In this document: positions 23,501 to 38,500 of the stretch, one piece after another | Numbering within the stretch: position 1 is the first letter of the stretch | How the letters are laid out: the number at the start of each line of letters is the position of its first letter | Origin: Symsagittifera roscoffensis | Taxonomy: Eukaryota > Xenacoelomorpha > Acoela > Convolutidae | Direction of reading: 5' to 3' | Length of the DNA: 64,000 nt | Assembly: GCF_963678635.1 (NCBI RefSeq) | Contig: NC_087064.1 | Span: forward strand, 68,560,025 to 68,624,024 | Notes under the pieces: generated by a model | Told to the model about the DNA's origin: nothing | Databases searched by the model: none | The model's input: the letters and a program-made list of their open reading frames with translations, nothing else | Program-made: the position numbers and the translations under genes

Positions 23501-26500
23501 CACTCAGATTATATTTTGCTTTCGAAATTATGAATGAAGCATTTATTTGCACAAATAGGAGAAAGAAGTAAAGTCATCTTGTAAATTAAGCCTCACTTAA
23601 GCAAAAAAAATCCAACAAAAAGCTCAGACCAGTTTTTTTCGACTCTTGGATAGTGTTAAATATTGTTTTTCGAAATCTGGGTTGCCATCAATAGCTTTAA
23701 ACTCATTCAACATTCCAAATTGGCTCAAGTAGTCTTTGATTCAAACTTAAATCGATCGGAGAAAGCTTGACCTACTTGATGATTCCTTGCCAACCCTCAA
23801 AAGACTGCGATTTTTTAGCCACCGGCAAACACTAACTTCAGATGAAATAAGCATCAAAAACCGTAAAATTTGTTTCATATCATCCATCAAAAATGCTTAA
23901 AAGTTTTTTTGTCTTAAAATTGCCAATAGCGTGAAAATAAGCTCAGAGAGGGATTTATCCATTTATCGGAGACACTTCATAGATTTATCTTGAGTACAAC
24001 AACCTAGCGTTAAATGGATACTAAGGGTCTCGAACTATTTTTCCACTGCTCTTTTTTCATTGCTGAGATGCGAGCAATAGCTTTTCTTGGCGGTAGTTTA
24101 AAACAGAGTGCCATGCACCAGCGGATTTGGGGGGGGGGTGGGGTGTTTGGGGTGAGGGTGCGGGCGTTTTTTCCTTCAGGGATGGATTCGACCCCCTGCC
24201 GACCCAATGGGTCCCCCTTTGTACTTTTTCAGAAATCCATTCTTCGCTGGCTGACCTTAAAACTTTTCTAAAACATACTAATTTTGGGTGTTGAGCGCGC
24301 GCCGAAAAAACGCGATTTTTTGCTCAACATTTTCCAAAAAGTGCCTAAAAAAACGCCTTTTTTGGCCAGTTTTTTCAAAAGTTTGCCTGCGGCGTAGAAA
24401 ATTTGGTCTACATGTGGTCTTTATAGTGATTTGGGAGAGTACAGAAAATCAATTTGGTCGTTCTAAAAAATAAGTCGACGAAAACTTAGAAAATTTTTGA
24501 AAATCATCCCCCCCCCCACTTCGAGAAAATCCTAGATCCGCCCCTGGTGCCATAAATTCTTTTTTTTCAGAGCTTCGGAACCAGTCGCCAGAGAAGGAGA
24601 GTTTCAGCTACATGACGAGTGAGTTCCAGTTTGTGCTCAACACGAGACAGGGCAGAAGTGCGAGAAGTAGGAGTGCCCGGGCGGCCACTGCCATGTCCGC
24701 AACATCCACCCGCGGACCACAACACCACCAACACCACACACCCTCAAATGCAAGTGGAACACTAAAACTCCATTTGATTCGAGAAAAGCAAACAAAAACA
24801 TTTACTCGTTTACTTAAATGCAACAAGTCTTAGGAGGTTATCAAGTCTTGCAACCTGTTTTTAACCCTGCAATTACATGGTAAAAAGCCATTTCGTTTAC
24901 GCACATGGAAATAATGCAAGTATAACTCTCATTCTGATTATGCAATCGGGCTAGCGAGCGTAGTGTCATATTACGAAGTCCTTTTTTTCAACCGAACTAA
25001 CAAAAAAAGCTCATTTGGTAGCAATTTCACTGCGGCATAGCATTGGCAAAAAACCATCCGTGGCATTTAAAAGTCTGCTTTATTGGTGGCTAGCTTTATT
25101 GACTGTCAAGTGACCATGGCGCAGACGTAATAATATTCAGATCGGGGTTATGCTCCGGTAAAAAACTAGCTCAAGTAATTTTTTTCTCTTTTTTTTCTTT
25201 TTTTTCTTGATTTCGTATTTTTACCTTTTAAGAGCTAACTTCTGCCATTTTTTTCCTTGTGTTTGCGAAGCGAACTTTGCCTTCGTGTTAAATTTTGTGA
25301 AATACAGGGTGTCACAAATGGATCACATAAATTTTACGCAAATTTCACAAAATTGTTACGCTTTTTCATACGACAAAATCCTAATACTTTGCATTGACTT
25401 TTGGACCATTTTCACGTGTACAAGGTAATTTGACATTGAGCAACGTTTTCGTTTTGCTTCAAATTTCTCAAGCAAATAGATGAGAAAGCGCGTTAAATTT
25501 CTCTCAAATTTATAAATTGCTCTTCTCTGAGCAGCTCTCGTGTTGGTAGTAAAAAAAAAAGTTGCAAAAAATGCGCCAGCCAAAATCGTTTTGTGGGAAG
25601 TTTGTAGTGAATAGACGCGGAAAAAATCCATGGTTAGTGGACTATTTGAATTGCCGCACAAGATTTATCCGCGCAACGTGCTAGATTTGAATGCAAATAC
25701 TTATTTAATTTTCCAGAGTTTTGCGATTTGTTTTTTTAGGGGGCCTTCTCGTGGAGCATTGTATCAGAATTTCTTGAGACACCTTGTATCAACCTTTTAT
25801 GCAATTAGACTTTGTCCTACAAACATTTAAAATACCCAATAGTCGCTAATTTTGTTTGAAGCTGCCACCACAGCTTGCATTTAGTTTGGATAGCGAGTAC
25901 TATAAAAGCAGCAATAACTCAGTTTTTAACTCAAATTTTTCCTTTTTTTTTGCTATTACAAGGCCCAAGTTTCTATAGTTTCCGCCCACAGATATGTGCA
26001 ATGTACGTTCGGCTGCACATTAGTTTCATCGCGGATTCCTCAGCAAGCGAAGTTAGCTGGTTACTCTGAAATACGCAAATGTAGAGTTTCGCAAATGTAA
26101 GCTGATTCCGCAAGTTAAAGAGGAAAGTAATTTTGTTTTTCATTCTGAACTAGACCAGTTATTGCGTAAACAATAGTGATCTATAGCTAGAATTGATAAC
26201 AAGCAAATGCAGAATTTAAAAGGAAGGACTTAACTAATCTTAGTGGAAACCAAAAGCAAACCTCAGTTCATTTTGTAACTAAATTTGTGAATATACTCTT
26301 TTAGCATTGGGAATAAATTTTTCATTATTTGACAATAGCAGTTTTTGGTTGGACTTGGTAATATGCATCTGATAATATATGTGACTAAAACACTATTCAG
26401 CATATCAGATTATCAGTTCGAACTTTTCTGAGTTTAATCTCCTAATTTAGATTGAAACTCGGATGAGAACAAAAATTTTGCTATTTGTCAATTTAATTTC

Positions 26501-29500
26501 AGAAAACTAATTTCAGAAAACATGACAATGAGGGCTAAGTTGAAAAAATATATATGCTTCAGCATTATAAATTAGGAAAAAGCTTAGCTATTGGTTCGTG
26601 AAAACTAAAACAGCAAGGAAGATAAATAAATGGCAATGTCCTGGATTTGGCAACAACACTTGGCCGTTGACTCACTTTTAAAATGTTTAGTTGCGTTTTG
26701 TTTTTCGTTACGCTTAAGATTAGCAAGCGTTATCCACAATCGAACTCTAGATTTTTTTTTCGTTTTAAAAACTAGTTTAGTTAAATCAGTTGAATCATTT
26801 TTGATTCTAGTATGCTGCTGACTTATCAATGTTCTGAAAATTAAAATTTAATTACTGGCTACTAGTTACTGTTGGTATACGCTATAACTAAAATTCAAAC
26901 TATTGTATTTATAATAACGAAGTTTCGATGTCAGATTTTATGCTGTTGACTTTTAGCAACTTATATGGCTATTCTCAATACTATTTAGGCCTTTTTACAA
27001 TATGCTTTTTTGCCAAAAATGTTTGGTAAAATTTACGCTATTCTATTTTTTTTTTCAATTTTGGTGCATAGTTACAACATTTCTACCAATTACTTTTCAG
27101 ATTGATAAGATTGTTGCACCTATTTTTCAAAGGATCAAAGTAAGCCCCACAAAGAGTTTTTTGAAAAATTTAATAATTGGATGATTTTTATTTCGTTCAA
27201 TTTTTACTTTATTTTTCCAGTTCCTTCTTCAAGTTGTACATCATTCGAAGTTGCTTATCACTTTTTGAGCGTCAAAGTGCTTTCATTCTATGATTCTTGT
27301 ATCGCAAGTTGTCCAAAGCTCAGCTTTGCTCATGTGTCCAATATGAAACAATCGCTGTTCTGCTTTCAGGGGTTCTGTCAATGTAATAGCATCAAAATAT
27401 CAAGTTTTTTGATATTTTTTCCAATATTTTTGCAACATTTTGTTGCAGTTTTTGATTCGTTGCTTTTTGTTTTATTCTTGTAGAAATTTTGTACTGGAAC
27501 TGATATTAATGTGTTTTGTGCTGAGCGAAAGAAGTATCTACGATTTATTTTAATTGATTTTTTTTTTACTTTTCGTGAAATTTGTTCTTGCTTAGTTTAT
27601 CTGAAAACTTTTGGAACGCTTTGATAAGTTTTCTTCAAAAAAGTGAAAAAAAAGTTTACCTGAAACGTCTCTTTTTGAGTCCATAATAGCCTCAATTTGT
27701 TGACTTTTTTGAAACGTTTTCAAGTTTTCGAAACGTTTTTAGTTGATTTTTTCTCAAAATGTGTTCTCAAAATTTTCAAAATTTTTTTTATTGGAACCAT
27801 TTGAAAAATATGGAAGAAATTTGTATTCTGTTGTGTTTAAGTTTGTTTTGTTTTCCACGCGAAATCTGATACCACAAATAATTATTAGATTAAGTCTAAT
27901 TAAATACCAAAATGAAAATCTTCCAGTCGTGATTCGAACGATCTTTAAAAAATTTCAAAAGGTTTATCTGTATTGAGAAAAACGGGTTGAAAGTTCATTT
28001 TCAACTAGTTTTTCAATCAAAAAAATTGTTTTTTATTTTAATTTTGAGAGCTATTACAATACTTTAAGTATGCTCAATTTAAGCCTAAAAGCATTAGTTT
28101 AATAAATTAAAGGGTTTCTGGAGTGTTTTTGCGTGGTTATTGGAATCTAAAGTTTCAAAATATTCAAAAATGTTCAGCAAAACAGCCTGAAATTCAGCAA
28201 AACAGCTTTTTTTTGAATTTTTTTTTCCAGTTTTTTTATTTTTTTTTTCAAAATGTTTATTTTATTATGACATTAGACTGTGTCTTTATTATAGTCTTAC
28301 GTCAAAGCGTTTTATCACACCACGCAGAAAAAAATTTAATTTTAAACATAACTCTTTAGCAGTTTTTTATCGACTATAGTCGGAAAATTCTGTGCTACTC
28401 GCACAGTAACCGGCTATGCTTTTTTGAATGATAATGCAAAATAATTGGGCAATTAATTAATTGTATGATGTTAGTTGTGAATGGTTCAAAATTCTCATTT
28501 CAGCTTCAAAGTTCTGCAATTTGTTTGAAGCAAAATTTAAACAAAGTGGCTATAAAAGTTTTCTTTTATTTGCTGGCCTTCAATGAGCTCTTTGTTCTTT
28601 CAGGCTAAAGTTTTTCCAACTTGTCTATCTGTCTAGTTTTTGACAGCTCAGATTTTTTATATTTTGAAAATTATACAGATTCGGAGCTTAAAAATGCTAT
28701 TTAAATAATTAATTTCGAAAAAATTTCGTTTTTTTTTCGTGCTATAATATACTTCAAAGCTTCAAACTAGTTCGAATGATTTTTTCACACGAAAAGTTCT
28801 ATGTTGTTTATTGTTTATTGCATCGCCTTTTTGTGTAGAATAGGTGATTTTACTTTATTACGTGCCGTAGTAACCCAAGCTTAAGATTTATTTGTCAATA
28901 AATTAACTAGTACATCAAATACGTTGTCGAGCCGAAAAGAGTTTCAAGGTTGCAAAATCTAGTCTCACTCATACCAGAATGAAACAAAATAAAAATGAAC
29001 CAAAATTGGCAAACTCTCCACCCTCAGATTCAAAACCACTGGGGCTAAATGTAATAAAAATCAGACTGGCGCTACTGGAGATGATTTGACCAAATATGTA
29101 CAAATCCGGACCCCTCAAACCCTCTGGCCTAGGTGGTAACTGTTCACAGAAGTGTAATTGGCACTATCAGAACTCGGTAGCTAGCGGTTTGAATGAGACC
29201 AAAGTTTGTATGTTACCCCCTGGACCCCTTTTTCATTTTTATGTTCTAAGCAACAGTCCTCACACCTATATTTTGGTAGTCGTTTATCAGACCCTAAGAA
29301 ACGCATGAATCCAAAGTTTTGAGATACGATAGGTAAGAACAGGGTACATCTTGTATTAAGACTTTTATCAAATCCGACGTTTGGACTGGAAGTTATTAGC
29401 ACGTGGGAACAACGTCTCAAAGAGCGATAAAAGACAAATTGGTTTTATGGCGGCATTAGACGCCGGACACGAACACCGAAAAAAAACTCCGTGCGAGTAA

Positions 29501-32500
29501 AATCTTTTTGGCGACTTCTTCCGATGTTTACAGTCCTTCCCCGGAATTAAAAATTTTTGACCCGAGAAATGGGATAAATTGGGAAGTTTTAGTCCGATAT
29601 GAGAGAAAGTTATTGAGTAGGACTTCACTGAAAACCTAAAACTGTCCGAGGAAGTTTGACTCCGGGTGACACCAAGTTCACCTTATGAATCAACCTTGGG
29701 CGTTATGACCCAAATTGCACGGTAAACCCAAGTAAAAACAGCGGAAAGTGAAACTTTTCTTTTAGAAATAACTACTGGGAATAGAATGTGATCATTTAGT
29801 AGGAAGGAGGTGCATTTAGGGATGAAAGGGATTAAAGGTACATTTAGGGGACACGTTAAAACTTGCGGCCTTAAAACATATTGTTACTTTTCTATAGAGT
29901 TAGATTAGTGGAATTAAATAAAGTGAACTTGTAAATTATTGAGTTCAATTTGGCTCGGTGAATCACTTTCTAATCGAATTTCAACTAGACCGAAAACGAC
30001 TAAAGGAGATTGGCAATAAGAGGAGTGAGGCAAGGTGAAATAAAACTCCGAAATAATATGAGTAGACGGGATATTCTCTGGGCTTCCAGAAGTTAGTTTT
30101 TGGCAAAATTGACCCCTATTAGACGAACAACGTTGCACTGATAGTTAGAATATCGGGATTGGAATAGAGTCTAGATGGATTTTTTAAATGCATGAATTGA
30201 TTTGTATACTCATGAAAAGGGTCTCCCGCTACCTTCGGCAGTTCGGAACGTCAACCAGATATTTAGATTTAAAACCCTGGAAGGCTCACTGAGAAAACAT
30301 AGTATGATCGGGTGATTTAATTGAACTAAAGGACTAGAGTTCACGGAGGTCAGGAATTAGTTGATTAAGAATGTATGATTGTCTGCTTTGGTCGAATTGT
30401 GACACTACCGCATACCGGGTATCTAATAAACGTGACAAATTACTAAAGAAACCATCGGTGATAAAAGAAACCGAATATAAAAGTCGGTGGTATAAGAAAT
30501 CGAACGTGGCACTGGTCAGTGTTGACAAGGGGATGGGTGGAATAAAAACTATTGGCGGTGGAGTGAATTTCAAAAAATTCCAGGACTGCTGACAAAGAAT
30601 GGCGTGACTTTGACCAAAAAAGGGAACAACGACAAGTAAGGGTTAAAAGAGGACGCTATTGCTTAAAGCGAGGTTAGTTGTGTCTCTTAGTAGTTTAGCT
30701 GATATGAAGCCGAGTTTAGCAGCGGATTGAATTATTTGCGTGTGCAAATTGCGCTGTTGGAGTTGTTGACTAGTTTGGGATTGAGTCAAGCAAAGATTGA
30801 CGAGGGAGTTAACGGATCGATTGAAGTAACGAAACGCGGGCTTCTTTATGGAATATTTTAGTAGTAGTTAGCTAATTAAGAGCTTGGTAAATTACTTGTT
30901 CTGTGTCGCGGTTAAAGAAGAATTTATGTAATGAGCCCACCTTTTGTTGAACTGGATATAAAATGCAAGAGGTGAGAAGGGTGAAGTTGCTGAGCTAGCT
31001 AGACTTGCTAGAATAGTGAACTTGTTGAAAAAAACTCGTTGGGTAAATTGGTTTTGGCGACTTCTCCAGGCGTTAACAGTCCTTTACCGGAAGAAATGAT
31101 GTTGGACCTTGGAAATGGGATAACTTGTGAAGTACTACTCGAATATGAATGAGAGTGGTTGAGTAGGACCCCCATGAAATCCAAAAACTGTCCGAGGAAG
31201 TTTGACTCCGGGTCGCACTAGCTAGAAGGGTGAAGTTGCTGAACTGCCGAACTATCTAGAATTTTTTAATCACACAATTCCCCCCCCCCCCCCCCCCCCC
31301 GTGCTTAGAGGAGACATCTCTCCAATTATTCCTACACTTTGTGAGAACATGTGCCAAAGGGGAGACTGTTATTAGCGAGGGGGGAGAAAATGAGTTTTCA
31401 ACGTAACTACTGGATTTTTATCTCAGAACTGTACTTGTGTCATCCAGCAGTAGTAATTTGAACATGTCTGCCTTTTAAAAACCGGTTTTTATCAGAAACA
31501 TATTTTTATGTTGGTTGCAAAACTATCAACTTAGATTTTGTACAATTGTCTTTTTTCCCTTTTAATTGGCTTGAAATATTTGGGCTAATATTATTTTGGC
31601 TTATAGACCTCATATTGCATTGTGTGATGAGCAAAAAAGTGTTTTAAACATGTGCGTATTTGAGGGTGGATCTAATTTTTTTGAGTTTTCAGTTTTCTAT
31701 ATGCAAATAATATTTTGGGTCAAATAGTGTCTGCTCAAGTGTTGTTGGTTGGCTTTGTTACCGCTTAGTAAGTTTTGTTCCGTTGCTAGTTTAGCCTTAA
31801 TTGACCTACTTAGCAATTTTTCTCAAAATTAACTTTTTTCAAAACAATTCGAAACAAATATGAGCAATTTATACATGTTCCCCTGAATCGGGCTCTCTGA
31901 AAAACATCATCCCAAGTTATTTGTTCAAACTAGGACTTGGGGCACAGTCAGAACACACAAAGAGGAGGTGTTGGGGGAGGTGCACACAGTCGGAAGATAT
32001 CAGTGGCTTATCGAAACCAGAACAACAGCAGAACCAAGACAGCAGTCGTCTCAGTCACTCACGAGAACAATGCATCCCCTGTCCATTTGAGGTTAGAACA
32101 CAGTGCTACAATTGATATTACAAGTAACGCGAACAGTTTGAACAAAAAAGCAAAATCTATAAAGCCGGAAAAACATTTACCATTGGACCAGTTTTTGGCA
32201 AGTTGAACTATCCTTGATACGCGTTAAGCCAGCAGATAATTTGCTATCCGCATAACAAAAGTGATATAATAATCGCAGAGGCGAAGCTGAGCTTCGCATC
32301 ACTTGCGATACAAAAATGAAAAACAGTGATGAAAACCAAAATCAAAGAATAATAAAAATTTAAAAGAACTATTCATGACATGAATTGTCTCACGTGAATT
32401 AAAGAAAAATGCGGTAAAATCTTTTAATAATAGCATGATTTGTTCCTAACTAATGAGTAATAAATTTGACTTCAACAAAGTGACATTCAAGATATGATCA

Positions 32501-35500
32501 CCAACTTGTCTTGAATATCTGGCGACCACAACTAGAATTTGAAGTCGGCAAGGCAACAGAGCGCGGATTCATTGCCCCTCAGCTATTCAGCCCCCTCACC
32601 TTCAAGACATCCTACCTCCAACAGGACAAGGGCCTACATACGGGACAAGAGCCTTTCTCTCTCCAACAGGAAAAGGGCCTACCTCCAACAATACACGGGC
32701 ATACATCCCAGGACCTATATACATCGGCCTACATACAACGGGCCTGCATCAACGATCTACATACAGGAAAAGGGCTCGCCTCCAACACTACAAGGGCCTA
32801 CATACATTTCGAAAGGGTTCGAACTCCCCAGGATCTCAACATCAACATCTCAATTTCAAGACTCAGGCCAGATCCAGTTTCTTACAAACTTTTCAACCCT
32901 ATAGTCAGACTATCATTCAAAAACTCAAATCGCAGAGACGAAACCCATTTCTGCTAAAGTTTAACGCTCATTATTTTCATGCTACAAAACTTAACAAAAA
33001 TTTGTGTTTCCGAACCCTAAAATCTGCAAGATTCTCGTAAGTTTTTGTAAACTTGTGAATCCCAAACTAGCACATAATCAAAAAAAAAAATCATTGTGCT
33101 TGTACTTGTCAGCCAAAACCCACACTGTGCTAGATTTTTCAATTGTGCTAAGCTTTCGTACAGTTTTTTTTAACGAAATCTACAACCTCCAATGTGAAAT
33201 CTTAGTGCTGAATTGGTCAATTTGTTTTTAATCCTCGGGGTACTAAGGTAGTACCTAAACACAAAAAAAAACAAGGTTCCCACTTATACAAAAAAAAATA
33301 CTGATAGCCAAAACCCGATAGCCAAAACTTTCTAGCCAAAACTAGCTGCTGCGAATTTTCAAAAGCCTATTTTTCCGAAACGTTTTCTTTAAACCCATAT
33401 CTAAAAAAGGTTTTACTAGCCACATCTACAAAAGTTTTACAAAAATTTTGAAAGTCTCAAAATTTTTTTAACTCATTTGAACTCTTAAAAAAAGAAAAGA
33501 AGAAAGTTTCACCGCTTAGTCCTTAACCATAATTAAAAAGCTCATAACTGCGTGAGCTGTAGCTCACTTTGTTTAATTAACCACCGGGTTAACCCTCTGG
33601 CTGGTTGACTTTAACAAAAAAATTAAACGTAACTTATAGTAAAAACCTTGAGAAAGCTCAGAATAAAAGCTTCATTACCGGAACTACTTTGCGATCGCTG
33701 CCATCCGAGCTCGTAAACTTTTAATACATATTTTCTACTCTTTGTACTACTTTCTTGAATGGCTCCAACAAAGCCGACCTTACAACAGCTACTCAATCAA
33801 TGGAGACGCCGCTACAGTACTTTCGAGGAGCTTGAGGAAGAAGTAACGAGGCAAATAGCCAACTCAAGCGAAATCGAGTACGTTAAACTCAGTTTTGAGG
33901 AGATAACCACTTGTTTTGATCTGCTTGATACGCTCGCAGACGACTTAGCCGCGTTTTCTACTCAGGAAGCACAAGACTGCCTCAACACTGCTTCAACGCT
34001 ACGAAAACGAAAATGCGACCTACTAATCAATGTTAGAAAATACGAAAAGGTCTTAACAAACGATGGTTCAATTTCCACAAGGTCTAACAGCCCACTTAGA
34101 GTGCAAGGCACATCTGCAACAGCCAGTGTACCAGTAAGAAGCTCAAATACTACTGAAAGCTTGGCCAACAACTTCATCAGTACTACGGCTGCCGACTTCT
34201 CAACTTACACATCCACATACGGCTTGAGTACATTCGACTTAGACGCTCCCCAACGCTACAGTTTCCCACCTCTACCGGGAACCAACAGAGCTATGGATCA
34301 GACAATCAACGGTGTCATCACTACTTCTACAACTGATTTCAGATCAGTCTCACCGTCTGCAAACCCATGTACTTTCAACTTTCAAGCTCCTCTACGATAC
34401 AACTTCTCGCCTCCACCAGTTTCCAATGAAAATCACATTTGGAACGACAACTCAAGACACGAAGCCCAGATGTCAACTGGCAATAACCGATATGGTCTGC
34501 TAACAACTTCAATTGCAAATAGTCCTGCTACTACATCTGAACAGTTCGTTACCAACCGCTTCAACGACCATCATAGGACTATCCTACAATCACACGAACA
34601 ACAACGCAACAGCCTTTTCGATAATGAACAAAGACACGTCACCAACCACACTACCAGTCATCCGACCACTGCCATCAACTACAGTTTGAAAGGATTCAAA
34701 TTACCAGATATAAAACTACAAAAGTTTGACGGCAACCCACTGGAGTGGAACAACTGGTTCGAACTCTTCCAGACTGCGATTGGCAACAACCCACGCCTAA
34801 GCCCGGTTGAAAAAATAACTTACTTGCAGTCACTTTGCACTGATAATGCTAAATCTCTAATAGAGAGTTACGGAACCAATTCTTCTCAGTATGAACAGGC
34901 AATACTTGAATTAGTGCGTAGATACGGTAACCCAAAATATGTGGTGTCAGCGTTCATCAGGGAACTTGAAAAATTTGACAAATTGATACTAAGCGAACCA
35001 CAGGGCTTTATAAGATACGCTGCTTTCCTACGGAAACTAATCCACAATTTCGAACTCAACGGCTACACCGCTGATCTAAATTCTAGTAACCTGACCCGAC
35101 TTGCTCGATCAAAACTCCCAGTAAGTCTACTAATGAAGTGGGAAGAACACTGCGTGCTGCACGATCTCGATTATGCTACACTCAAAGACTTGACGCAGTA
35201 CCTCAATAACTACTCGCGAGCATGCGAGAACCTGGACATAGAGCCGTCGACTCCAAACCAAGCGGGACGAAATCGCCAACCTATAAAGCAACAACAACCC
35301 GACAGCCGACCCAACCAATTTACTTCTATGTCCAGGCAAAACTACGACAAATCTTCAGGAATATCAGCAAGACCAACAACTTTAACATGTCCAATAGATA
35401 ACCAAGTTCACTATGTTGGAAAATGTCCGGACTTTTTGAAACTTCCCGTAGATCAACGGGCAGAACTGGTGAAGCAACATAAGCTGTGCTTCAACTGCTT

Positions 35501-38500
35501 AGGCCAACACAGATTTAGTGAATGCACATCGTCCAAGCGATGTTTCATCAACAACTGCGGAGGGAAACACCATTCAACTCTACACATCGACAAAAAACCA
35601 TTTCAAACGCACAACCAAAAATCAAATAACATGCAGCTTGGCACTACAGTAACCAAGCCCTCGGAACAAGCTGAAGATCCAATCCAAAATATGAACAACA
35701 TCAGAAATCAGTTACAGTTTATGCCGGTAACACTGTTTAACAATGGCATCAAACTAGATTGCTACGCCATACTCGACAACTGCAGCAGCTGCTCATATAT
35801 CGTCAGCAAAACAGCTGAAACACTTCAGTGCAAACCAAGCCAACAACTACAGCTTAGCGTACGAGGTGCTTTCAGTAAGGACAAAGTGTCTTCCTCGCTG
35901 GTCCGGCTTAGTATCGGACCACATAACGCTACAAAACCTACTTTCACCCTACAATCAGTCTATTCAGTTGAAGCTCTGAGTTTTGACGCTATCGACGCAA
36001 ACAACCTTAACAAAACGTGCTCACTCTACAATCACCTTCGACATGTCAACTTTCCTGAACTAGGCGACAACACAGTTCAAATTTTGCTTGGCGTAGATGC
36101 TTTCTGGAATATTGCGGAGCGCGATATCAGAAAAGGTCCTACAGGCACCCCCTACGCTGTAAAAAACCTACTAGGTTGGACGATCACTGGCCCACTCAAC
36201 CAGAAATCTAATAGTTCCGGACCAAGTTCACACTCAACTAACTTCATTGACTTAAATGATCAAGAAGACGCTAATCTCACTGAATTAGTGGAAAATTTCT
36301 GGAAAGTAGAAGGATCAGGCATCCAGGAAGATAACAAAGCTACATACTCTGATAAAAGCAAACGACAACTAAGATTTATGGAAAAAAGTATTGAGCACGA
36401 TGGAGATCGCTACAAAATAAATCTGCTCTGGAAAAACGAAATAAAATTGCCAAACAATTATCCGGTAGCTAAAGCTCAACTGCTATCGCTACAAAAACGG
36501 CTCAGAAAAGACCCTGAAACCATGCAACTCTATGAAAAATCGCTTACTACCGACCTGGAAAATAACTACGTCAAGCCCGTTACTTTCCAATACCCGCAAC
36601 CTGAATTACTTTGGTACCTCCCACATCACCCTGTAACTAATCCAAACAAGCCCGGAAAGGTACGCAGAGTGGCCAATGCCGCCTCAACGTACAAAGGCGT
36701 CTCGCTGAACTCTTGCCTCGAAACTGGACCTGACCTCCTGAACAACATGTTTGGACTTCTACTACGATTCCGGGAAAAACCTGTGGCTGTATCAGCGGAT
36801 ATTGAAGGTATGTTTATGCAAATAGGTATTAAAGATGAAGATCAAAATGCGCTTCGGTTCCTTTGGCCTACTAAAAATGGTATCAAACAATACCAATACA
36901 CGCGACTTATCTTTGGTGCAAAATGCTCACCATCCATTGCCATCTTTGCGCTTCATCAAACAGCTGCCGACTACTGCATAACCAAACCCAGTATTGCTCA
37001 ACTGCTTCACAAAAGCTTTTACATGGACGACTTCGTTCACTCGTTCAACACGACACACGAGGCTAGAGACTCTACTACGCAACTAAAATCCTCCCTAAGA
37101 CAGGGGGGATTCAACCTAACTAAGTTCGTATCTAACACTAATGACGCGATCTACTCCCTTGATGGAGGCGAAGTTTCTACTATTGCTACAGTGCATCGTG
37201 TTCTGGGTGTCAAATGGGACACAACTGACGATACGATGTTCGTGCAACCAACAACCAATCTAAATAATACTACATCATCTACACTCCGAACAGTTCTTTC
37301 TACAGTAGCAAGGGTTTTCGACCCCTTAGGCATCCTAGCGCCGTTTGTCATAAAGCTCAAAATTCTTCTGCAAAACTTGTGGAAGTCTGGTATCTCTTGG
37401 GACGAAACAGTGCCCAGTGACTTTGTTCCGATAATTGACAAATGGGTTGACCAATGCAAACAAGTACCCCCTGTTAGACTGCCGCGCTTACTTGGTCCAC
37501 AGCTGTCACCTAGTGATATACAGCTTCATGTTTTCTGCGACGCGTCGCAAGACGCAATGGCTACGTGCATCTACTTCCGAACTGCTTGTAGCTCTGGCAT
37601 ACACGCTACTTTCTTGATTGGCAGAACCAAGGTAGCACCACTGAATCAAGAGAGCATTCCTAAACTGGAATTACAAGCCGCCCTTATGGGTGCTCGGCTA
37701 TGCAAGTTCGCTACTGATGAAATGCGATTAAAGCCCCACTCCACTCACTTTTGGACGGATAGCACTACTGTTTTGTCCTGGATCGCTTCACCTGGTAAAC
37801 TGAAAACTTACTGCGCAAACAGAGTTGGTGAAATACTTACATTATGCAAAGCCGAACAATGGAAACACATACCTGGTAAACTCAACCCAGCAGACAGTGC
37901 TACACGAGGAATTGAACTTAAAGACGTAGCAAAACTCTGGCTGGATGCACCACAATTTCTACTCAACAATGAGCCTATTTGGGGGACCAACGAAATAATG
38001 GAACAAAGTAATGCTACAACGGTTAGCCCCTCAGCTACACCCTTAATCGATTCTTCCAGGTTTTCAGATTGGTTTCGATTAGTTCAGGTCACAGCTCGGG
38101 TTATAGTTTTTGTCGATACACTTAAGGGAAACGGCAAACGTCCCACCACTATGGAAGACCTAGAAAAAGCTAAGCTCCTCCTTTATCAACAGTCCCAGCA
38201 AGAAACCTTTGGCGACACCTACAATCAACTACGAACCAAGCAACAAGTTCAAAACAAAGACAAACTGCAACAGCTGTCACCTTTTCTCGACAACGGTGTT
38301 ATTCGCGCGCGAGGACGACTACGAAACTCACCTTTACCGGACGCAACAAAGTATCCAATAATTCTTAACGCAAAGGACCCAATTGTGCGTATGATGATCG
38401 AGAGCGCCCATCGCCGCTGCATGCACCACGGCACTGAGTACATTCGCAACTACCTGCAACAAAGTTTTGTCATTATTGGGCTCCGAAAAAAACTCAGACA

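Noticed and set aside
32511-32957. A 148-residue frame at the start of the BEL leader
   Set aside because: It begins in the LTR end and is made of leader microrepeats open in several frames. The gag start at 33759 is better supported.
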